This document shows positions 1-5,477 of a DNA stretch of 9,749 bases, piece after piece. A program made the translations under genes and the position numbers. The notes below the pieces were generated by a model. It was given only the letters and a program-made list of their open reading frames with translations. It was not told where the DNA came from and made no database searches. The DNA is from CAYLZN01 sp964387935. GTDB taxonomy: Bacteria; Acidobacteriota; Vicinamibacteria; Vicinamibacterales; JAFNAJ01. The first letter of the stretch is position 1, and every line of letters begins with the position of its first letter. The stretch covers positions 1 to 9,749 of the forward strand of contig CAYLZN010000223.1 of assembly GCA_964387935.1 (NCBI GenBank), written 5' to 3'.

Positions 1-23
1 GCTGGCGGGGCGGCTTGCGGCCA

Positions 24-53
24 GCACGGCGCACGGCGCGCGGCCTGCACGGC
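24..53. repeat. Short 7-bp tandem repeat array (GCACGGC)
   Basis: GCACGGC occurs at 24-30 and 31-37, with the variant GCGCGGC at 38-44. After a 2-bp slip, GCACGGC occurs again at 47-53. The unit length matches the two other heptamer arrays in this window, although the unit sequence differs. The array is short and GC-rich, so part of it could be chance. Confidence 0.5.
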
Positions 54-80
54 GGAAGTCTTCAAGAACCCGTCGAGCCG

Positions 81-190
81 TACTCTCACTCCCAGTGAGG
101 TGGCGGTTCGCGACGGAAGGAACGATTCAGCCCACCAGGCCGCAGGTTGCCGGCCGCCCGCCGCCCGCCGTTTTGTCCGATCAGAGTCGA
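81..190. repeat. Direct repeat DR1, copy 1
   Basis: Positions 81-180 align without gaps to 277-376 (offset 196 bp) with 80 of 100 bases identical by hand count. The best-conserved blocks are the palindrome-containing start (81-110), the ATTCAGCCC segment (125-133) and the CCGCCCGCCG block (161-170). Similarity fades at about 185-190. The copy has no coding potential that I recognise. It may be an old duplication or a member of a dispersed intergenic repeat family. Confidence 0.8.
85..99. repeat. Inverted repeat in DR1 copy 1
   Basis: CTCACT-CCC-AGTGAG is a perfect 6-bp inverted repeat with a 3-nt spacer, placed at the start of the direct repeat. It could be a protein-binding site or a small hairpin. 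No T-run follows it on either strand, so it does not read as a terminator. Confidence 0.6.
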
Positions 191-193
191 CTC

Positions 194-242
194 GGCACCA
201 GGCAGCCGGCACCTGGCACTGGGCACTGGGCCCACGGCACTG
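194..242. repeat. 7-bp tandem repeat array (GGCACTG-like), 7 units
   Basis: Seven consecutive heptamers fill 194-242: GGCACCA, GGCAGCC, GGCACCT, GGCACTG, GGCACTG, GGCCCAC and GGCACTG. All start with GGC and six start with GGCA. The array sits between the two copies of the 100-bp direct repeat. A strict 7-bp period outside any gene resembles the short heptanucleotide tandem repeats known from cyanobacterial and some other bacterial genomes. Confidence 0.8.
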
Positions 243-276
243 ACACTCGCCACCATACAGCCTCCCAGTCATTTCG

Positions 277-386
277 TGCTCTCACTCCCCGTGAGGTGAC
301 GGTTCGCGACCCAGACCAGGATTCAGCCCGTCAGGCCGCTGGTCGCCAGCCGATCGCCGCCCGCCGTTCTGTCTCATCGAAGTCAG
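277..386. repeat. Direct repeat DR1, copy 2
   Basis: This is the second copy of the ~100-bp repeat, 196 bp downstream of copy 1 and about 80% identical without gaps. Its last few bases overlap the stop codon of the minus-strand dehydrogenase (383-385), but similarity has faded by there. It also contains a 5-bp inverted repeat GCTGG-TCG-CCAGC at 338-350, which is imperfect in copy 1. Confidence 0.8.
281..295. repeat. Inverted repeat in DR1 copy 2
   Basis: CTCAC-TCCCC-GTGAG forms 5-bp arms with a 5-nt spacer. It is equivalent to the 6-bp palindrome of copy 1, with one substitution shortening the stem by a pair. It lies about 90 bp past the stop of the minus-strand dehydrogenase and is not followed by a T-run, so a terminator role is possible but unsupported. 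Confidence 0.55.
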
Positions 387-1489
387 CCATCCGAACGCGG
401 GCGCACGAGCGCCTTCGGATACGCGAAGCGCTCGGCGCCGGCCAGGGCGTCGTCGAGTTCGTGGAGCCCGAACGTGCGGGCGCCGATCTCGTGCCAGGGT
501 CGCTCGGCGCCGTGTCGTGCGAGGATGCGGAGCGCGCGCACGAAGTGTCCGGCCTCGCTGCCCCAGCAGCCGCGCACGTCGAGGTGCTTGCGGTTGATGT
601 GCTGATGCGCGTTGACCTGGCTGGGGCCGGCATCGGTGTAGTGGCCGACGATCACGTACGTGCCCCCGTCGCGGGCGAGGCCAGGCCCCTCTTCGACGGC
701 GCGTGCGGAGCCCGACGCCTCGATCACGACGTCCACACCACGGCCTCGGGTCACCTGCCGCACGGCCGCGGCGCGACCGACGCTGGTCGAGGTGGTCACG
801 TCCAGCACGAGGTCCGCCCCCATGCGGCGGGCCAGGGCGAGCCGGTCCGGCGGCGCGCCGATCGCGATGACGAGGCCGGCTCCCGACAGGCGCGCGAGGG
901 CGATGACGCTCAAGCCGACGGCGCCGGTCCCCTGGACCACCACCGTGTCGGCCAGGCGGATACCGGCGCGGTCGATGGCGTGGACGGCGGTGATCAGCCC
1001 GCAGCCGCCGCCGATGTACGACTCCGGCGTCACGCCCGGGGGCAGCGCGGCCGCAATGACCCCGGGCTCGAGGTAGATCGCCTCACTCCATCCGCCGAAC
1101 AGGCCCTCGGACGCCGGGTCCGTGATGCCATAGACGCGGCGGGCCTCGCACCGCGTGGGGGTGTGCCAGACCGCACACGGGAAGCATCGCCCGCACGCCC
1201 GGTGCACGTCGTAGAACGCGACGAGGTCCCCCTCGCGCAGCGGGCGACCCTCGATGTCGTGACTCACGCCTCTGGCCGCCGCCAGGTGCCCCACCGACAC
1301 GTGGCCCGGGATGATCGGGTAGGGCACGCCCGAGAGCCGCCCGTGCCACAGGTGGACATCCGTGCCACACACCTCGGAATACAACGTGTGCAGCAGCATG
1401 GCCCCTGGCGCCAGACTCGGCTCCGAGAACTCCCGGATCTCGAGGGGGACCCGGGGCGCTGGCATCACCGCGGCACGCACCGTGGCCAT
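383..1489 (-). CDS. Zinc-dependent medium-chain alcohol/polyol dehydrogenase
   Basis: This is a 368-aa member of the medium-chain dehydrogenase/reductase family, of normal full length. Such enzymes oxidise alcohols, polyols or amino-alcohols with NAD(P). From the ATG at 1489, the GroES-like domain carries the catalytic zinc positions Cys41 (in CGTDVH), His63 and Cys163 (in GGGCGL), and four structural-zinc cysteines at 99, 102, 105 and 114. The Rossmann GxGxxG is GTGAVG at 187-192. The usual Gly-His-Glu is Gly-His-Val here (Val64), which is unusual because that Glu is widely conserved near the catalytic zinc. A GTG directly upstream (1492) is an alternative start; the ATG has the better spacing (7 nt) from AGGAGG. 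The gene is monocistronic in this window and divergent from the signalling operon, so a shared function is not evident. The substrate cannot be told from the sequence. Confidence 0.93.
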   Translation of the reverse strand: MATVRAAVMPAPRVPLEIREFSEPSLAPGAMLLHTLYSEVCGTDVHLWHGRLSGVPYPIIPGHVSVGHLAAARGVSHDIEGRPLREGDLVAFYDVHRACGRCFPCAVWHTPTRCEARRVYGITDPASEGLFGGWSEAIYLEPGVIAAALPPGVTPESYIGGGCGLITAVHAIDRAGIRLADTVVVQGTGAVGLSVIALARLSGAGLVIAIGAPPDRLALARRMGADLVLDVTTSTSVGRAAAVRQVTRGRGVDVVIEASGSARAVEEGPGLARDGGTYVIVGHYTDAGPSQVNAHQHINRKHLDVRGCWGSEAGHFVRALRILARHGAERPWHEIGARTFGLHELDDALAGAERFAYPKALVRPRSDG

Positions 1490-1492
1490 CAC

Positions 1493-1626
1493 GCGGCCTC
1501 CTGCCCGCGAACCGTATCACAGGGAAGCCCCCCGGGGCGCCCCCTGCCTCCTTTCAAGACGCCTCCGACGCTGCCGATTTGACTGAGCAGTAGTCGGGTG
1601 CCCCGGCCGGCACTCTTCGGAGCCCC
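1493..1626. promoter_or_regulatory. Divergent intergenic region
   Basis: These ~134 bp separate the minus-strand dehydrogenase from the plus-strand operon and must hold the promoters of both if they are expressed independently. A TTGACT hexamer at 1579-1584 could be a -35 element for the operon, but no acceptable -10 follows at normal distance. No convincing -24/-12 (GG...GC) sigma-54 promoter was found. A weak GGAG at 1619-1622, 4 nt from the ATG at 1627, is the only ribosome-binding signal for the activator. Confidence 0.45.
1497..1502 (-). promoter_or_regulatory. Shine-Dalgarno of the dehydrogenase
   Basis: A perfect AGGAGG on the minus strand lies 7 nt before the ATG at 1489 and 4 nt before the overlapping GTG at 1492. 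It favours the ATG as the start and supports this strand as the coding one. Confidence 0.75.
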
Positions 1627-3032
1627 ATGTCCCGTCCAGCCACTCCTCTCGCCTTCGACCCCACCGCATCAGCCGCCGGCAGAGTCGTCGCCGCGCGTCC
1701 CCGGTTCCGGACGCTCGTCCAGTCGCCGCTGCGGGCAGCGCTGCTGCGCCACTTCCACGCGCATCCCGAACAGGCCTTCGACATCGACGCGTTGATCCAG
1801 GCGTTCGGCCGGCTCCGCGTCGACATCGAGAACTGCGTGGGCCAGCTCGCCGAGCAGGGCTTCCTCCGGTCGCACGCCGACCTGCCGGGCTCGTGGGTCG
1901 CCCAGGTGCCACCCGACGCCGGCGCGGCCACGCTGCTCGAGGAGTTCCTCCGCGAAGGTGGCACCCATGCGTCGAGCCCCCTGACGCCGTCGGAGCTGCG
2001 CTTCCGCGAGATGATCGGCCGCGACGAGAAGATGCTGATCCTCTTCGAGTCGATCCGCACCGTCGCCAAGACCGATCTGTCGGTGCTCGTGCTGGGCCCG
2101 ACTGGTTCCGGCAAGGAAGTCGTGGCGCGGCTCATCCACGAGTTGAGTCGCCGACGCACCGAGCGCTTCCAGGCCGTCAACTGCGCGGCGCTGCCAGACA
2201 CGCTCTTCGAGTCGGAGCTCTTCGGCTACGAGCGCGGCGCCTTCACCGGCGCCTACGAACGCAAGCCGGGCCGGATCGAGCTCGCCAACAAGGGCACGCT
2301 GTTCCTCGACGAGATCGGCGATCTCGCGCCCGCGTCGCAGGCCAAGCTGCTCCGTGTGGTCGAGGAACGACGCGTCGAACGCCTCGGCGGTCGTTCGTCC
2401 ACCCCCGTGGACTTCCGCCTCATCTGCGCGACGCATCGGCCCCTCGACGTGTTCGTCACCGACCAGCGCTTCCGCGAGGATCTCTACTACCGCATCAACG
2501 CCTTCACGATCCGGCTGCCGTCCCTGCGCGAACGGCCGGTGGACATCCCCATCCTCGCGGATCGCTTCCTGACCGCGTACTGCACGGCCCAGGGCATGGC
2601 CCCCGACGCCAAGCGTTTCGCGCCGGAGGCCGTGGACCGGCTGCTCTCGTATCCCTGGCCCGGCAACATCCGCGAGCTCGAGGCCACGGTGTCCCGCGCG
2701 GCCCTGGCGTCGCAGGGATCGACNNNNNNNNNNCCGCCGACGTCCAGTTCCTCCACCCGGGAGTGGCCCGCGTCGACGTGCCTCCCCCGACCGACGTCCT
2801 GAGACCGCTGCGGGAGATCGAGCGCGAGCACATCCAGCGGGTGCTCGACGCGACCAACTGGAACAAGAAGCGATCGGCGCGCGTGCTCGAGATCGGCCGC
2901 GAGACGCTCTACCGCAAGATCGACGAGTTCAACCTCGTGCCGCTGGCGCAGCGCCAGGCCGGTGAAAGCCCCGTGCTGCAGGGCGTCTTCGGACAATCGT
3001 CGCCCGACGCCGCGGCGGAGCCCGGCAGATGA
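1627..3032 (+). CDS. Sigma-54-dependent Fis-family transcriptional activator (interrupted by N gap)
   Basis: This is a bacterial enhancer-binding protein that would remodel sigma-54 RNA polymerase using ATP. Residues ~33-82 resemble a winged helix-turn-helix, and no receiver, GAF or PAS sensor is seen. The AAA+ domain (~129-365) has Walker A GPTGSGKE at 157-164, an intact GAFTGA loop at 204-209 for contacting sigma-54, Walker B TLFLDEIGD at 224-232, an REDLYYRIN segment and a WPGNIRELE segment. A Fis-type HTH is encoded at about 2814-2931 (EREHIQRVLDATNW through RETLYRKIDEF). Ten Ns at 2724-2733 split the gene. The reading frame before the gap differs from that after it, so the true gap is probably not 10 bases; I join the halves because AAA+ and Fis HTH form the standard order. 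The nominal length is ~468 aa. Its stop overlaps the next start, so it is likely co-transcribed with the cyclic di-GMP genes, whose signal it may answer. The target promoters are unknown. Confidence 0.88.
2724..2733. other. Assembly gap (10 Ns) inside the activator gene
   Basis: Ten undetermined bases fall between the end of the AAA+ domain and the Fis HTH. Codons before the gap start at positions congruent to 1 modulo 3 and those after it at 0 modulo 3. An intact gene therefore needs a true gap length congruent to 2 modulo 3, for example 8 or 11. The split frame is thus best read as a scaffolding artefact rather than a frameshift mutation. Confidence 0.9.
3017..3032 (+). promoter_or_regulatory. 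Translational coupling site: Shine-Dalgarno plus ATGA overlap
   Basis: The activator stop (TGA, 3030-3032) overlaps the ATG of the first HD-GYP gene (3029-3031) as ATGA. A GGAG at 3017-3020 lies 8 nt before that ATG, inside the activator coding sequence. This layout is typical of translationally coupled gene pairs made in matched amounts. Confidence 0.75.
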
Positions 3033-5467
3033 GACTCAAACCGCCGGAGGGGGGCGCCACGCCCGCTCCGGCCAGCCCGTCGGTCCTCAGCATCCGCACC
3101 TACGTCGGGCTCGTGTTCCTCGCGGGGCTCGTGGCGATGGCCCATGCGATGCACGCGCTCTGGACCGAGCCCATCGGCTGGCGCTGGCTCGTGCTCGCCG
3201 CGCTGACGTGGGTCAGCGGCGCGTTCTCGCTCAAGGTGCCGCACGTCCCGGTGACGATCTCGATCTCCGAGACGTTCGTCTTCATGATCCTGCTGCTCTT
3301 CGGCGGACCGGCGGCCACCATGACGGTGGCCGTCGACGGGCTGATCACGTCCCTGCATCGCCGGAACCTGCAGCCCAGGCGCCTGCTGTTCAACTTCACC
3401 GAGCCCGCCATCTCGGTCAGCCTGGCCGCGTTCGCGTTCTACGGCATCGCCAACAGCCCCCCGCTCGCCCAGGCGCCCGCGCACCTCGGCACGCTGCTGC
3501 TGCCGACGCTCGTCATGAGCTCGGTCTACTTCCTGATCAACAGCGGGCTCAACGCGTTCGCGGTCTCGTGCGAGACGGGACGTTCCGCCTGGCAGCTGTG
3601 GCGCGGCCACATGCTGTGGCTCTCGATCAACTACTTCGGCGGCGCCTCCATCGCGCTGCTCCTCGCCCTCAACACGCGCGAGGTCACGCTCTCCAGCCTG
3701 CTCGCGACGCTGCCGCTCCTCGCCCTGCTCTACGTCACGTTCAAGACCTGGATCCGGCGCATCGACGATGCCACCGACCACCTGTCGCAGCTCAATCGCC
3801 TCTACCTCGCGACGGTCGAGAGCCTGTCGATGGCCATCGACGCGAAGGACCAGGTGACGCACGGCCACATCCGCCGCGTGCAGAAGTACGCGCTGTCGCT
3901 GGCGCAGACGCTCGGGATCGAGGACGACCGCGCGCAGAAGGCCCTCGAGTCCGCGGCGCTGCTGCACGACATGGGCAAGGTGGCCGTTCCGGACCATATC
4001 CTCAACAAACCCGGCCGCCTGACGCCGGCCGAGTACGAGAAGATGAAGCTGCACGCCGTCATCGGCGCGGACATCCTCTCCGCCATCGACTTCCCCTTCC
4101 CCGTCGTCCCGATCGTCCGGCATCACCACGAGAACTGGGACGGCACCGGCTATCCGGACGGGCTGAAGGGAGAGGAGATCCCGATCGGCGCACGCATCCT
4201 CTCCGTCATCGACTGCTACGACGCGCTCACCTCCGACCGGCCCTACCGGCGCGCCCTGACCACGGCGCAGGCGCTCGAGATCATCAACGAGCGCCGCGGC
4301 AACATGTACGACCCGTCCGTGGTCGACGCGTTCGTGCGGCTCGTGCCGCACCTGCCCCGGATCGACGATGCGGCGGGCGTCCGCACGGAGGCCCTCGAGC
4401 GCATCTCGCGCATGGCGGCGGAACCCCCCGAACCGGAACTGCCGCCGCCGGGCCTCGGCACGTCCACCTTCGCTGAACAGATCCTGCGCATGTGCGACCT
4501 GAGCGAGGTCGTCGGCGGCCACGCCACCTTCGACGACCTCGCCCACCTGCTCGCCCGGCACCTGTGCCGCATGAGCCCCGCCTCGCTCGTGGTCTTCTAC
4601 CTCGTCGATCACGAGCGCGACACCCTGCGGGCGGTGCACGCCTCGGGCCCCGGCGAAGAGGTCGTCGCCGACGTCGAGCTGCCGCTGGGCGACGGCCTGA
4701 GCGGCTGGGTGGCGACCAACCGCAAGACGATCCGGAACTCGAACCCGGCCCTGGACTTCGGCGAGCGGCTCGCGTCGCTGTCTCCGCCTCTCCAGAGCAC
4801 ACTGAGCACCGCCCTCTGGGGCGACAACGGCGTCGTCGGCGTCGTGAGCCTCTACTCGCCCGGCGCCGACGCGTTCACGAGCGAACACCAGCAGGTGCTG
4901 GAACTCGTCGCCCGTCCCGTCGCGGCCGCCATCCGTCGCGCCCGCCAGTTCGAAGCGGAATGTCGGTCGGACCTGATCGACGCCGAGACGGGCCTTCCGA
5001 ATCGCCGCTATCTCGACCACCTGCTCACCACACGCGGCTTCTCCGAGAGCCTGCTGATGCACTCCCTCGGCGTGCTGGCCCTCGAATGGGAGGGCCACGC
5101 CACGAATGCGGCCACCCTCAGGAACCTCGCAAGCGCCACGCGGGCTGCGGTGCGCGTGACCGACCTGATGTTCCGCTACGGCGAGCGCGAGCTGATGGTG
5201 CTGGTGCCGGACTGCGGGCTCGAGACGGGTCACCTGGTCGCCGAACGCGTCAGCGGCAGCGTGCACCAGGCCCTGGGGATCGATCGCTCGGCCGTGTGCG
5301 TGGGCCTGGCCTGCGCCCCAGGCGACGGCGACACGCTCAGCGAGCTGGTGCAGGCCGCGCGCGGGCGGGTGCGCCGCCAGCGTGGCCAGGGCGCGCTCGC
5401 CGTGGCCCCTGGCCGGCGCAGCAGCGCGGGCGACCACCCCGACACGGAGCAGGCGGTTCCGGCCTGA
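3029..5467 (+). CDS. Membrane HD-GYP phosphodiesterase with GAF and degenerate GGDEF domain
   Basis: This 812-aa inner-membrane protein probably hydrolyses cyclic di-GMP. Residues ~20-240 form a hydrophobic region with about six to eight membrane segments and no family name that I recognise. The HD-GYP domain (~255-450) looks complete: His280, HD at 313-314 with Lys317, His342, His366/His367, the GYP signature at 374-376, and Asp395. A GAF sensor domain follows (~485-640). The C-terminal GGDEF-like domain (~648-790) begins with ETGLPNRR (653-660), but its signature reads GEREL at 718-722 and the upstream metal- and guanine-binding segment is missing, so cyclase activity is unlikely. An RVTD motif remains five residues before the GEREL site, like the product-binding I-site. 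The gene overlaps the activator by 4 bp and precedes a paralogue by 10 nt. The HD-GYP call is firm; the input signal is unknown. Confidence 0.93.
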   Translation: MRLKPPEGGATPAPASPSVLSIRTYVGLVFLAGLVAMAHAMHALWTEPIGWRWLVLAALTWVSGAFSLKVPHVPVTISISETFVFMILLLFGGPAATMTVAVDGLITSLHRRNLQPRRLLFNFTEPAISVSLAAFAFYGIANSPPLAQAPAHLGTLLLPTLVMSSVYFLINSGLNAFAVSCETGRSAWQLWRGHMLWLSINYFGGASIALLLALNTREVTLSSLLATLPLLALLYVTFKTWIRRIDDATDHLSQLNRLYLATVESLSMAIDAKDQVTHGHIRRVQKYALSLAQTLGIEDDRAQKALESAALLHDMGKVAVPDHILNKPGRLTPAEYEKMKLHAVIGADILSAIDFPFPVVPIVRHHHENWDGTGYPDGLKGEEIPIGARILSVIDCYDALTSDRPYRRALTTAQALEIINERRGNMYDPSVVDAFVRLVPHLPRIDDAAGVRTEALERISRMAAEPPEPELPPPGLGTSTFAEQILRMCDLSEVVGGHATFDDLAHLLARHLCRMSPASLVVFYLVDHERDTLRAVHASGPGEEVVADVELPLGDGLSGWVATNRKTIRNSNPALDFGERLASLSPPLQSTLSTALWGDNGVVGVVSLYSPGADAFTSEHQQVLELVARPVAAAIRRARQFEAECRSDLIDAETGLPNRRYLDHLLTTRGFSESLLMHSLGVLALEWEGHATNAATLRNLASATRAAVRVTDLMFRYGERELMVLVPDCGLETGHLVAERVSGSVHQALGIDRSAVCVGLACAPGDGDTLSELVQAARGRVRRQRGQGALAVAPGRRSSAGDHPDTEQAVPA

Positions 5468-5477
5468 CGCCCCGACC

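Larger units (their letters stand above)
1..382. other. Non-coding region with layered repeats
   Basis: No convincing gene lies here. The open frames that cross it are compositional shadows: they run on through the antisense of the dehydrogenase and show no family motif. The region alternates heptamer arrays (24-53, 194-242) with two copies of a ~100-bp direct repeat (81-190, 277-386). The second copy reaches the stop codon of the dehydrogenase that ends at 383. It is therefore the 3' flank of that minus-strand gene. No hairpin followed by a T-run on that strand was seen, so there is no clear intrinsic terminator. Confidence 0.7.

Noticed and set aside
24..242. Heptamer arrays and direct repeats as a CRISPR array or integron attC sites
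   Set aside because: The units are too short or too few, with no spacer-repeat regularity, and no attC core motifs, integrase or cas genes are present.
1527..1545. GC-rich inverted repeat near GCCCCCCGGGGC as a hairpin
   Set aside because: The arms are 5 bp with only 2 nt between them and the stretch is simply C/G-rich; no T-run follows.
95..1582. Plus-strand open frame of 495 codons across the repeats and the dehydrogenase
   Set aside because: It runs through non-coding repeats and the antisense of a clear dehydrogenase; no family motif is visible.
1579..1607. TTGACT at 1579-1584 as a sigma-70 promoter of the operon
   Set aside because: No acceptable -10 hexamer lies 16-18 nt downstream, so one hexamer match is not enough.
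1607..1622. CCGGCAC...CGGA as a possible sigma-54 -24/-12 promoter
   Set aside because: The GG element is present but the downstream GC element and its spacing do not match the consensus.
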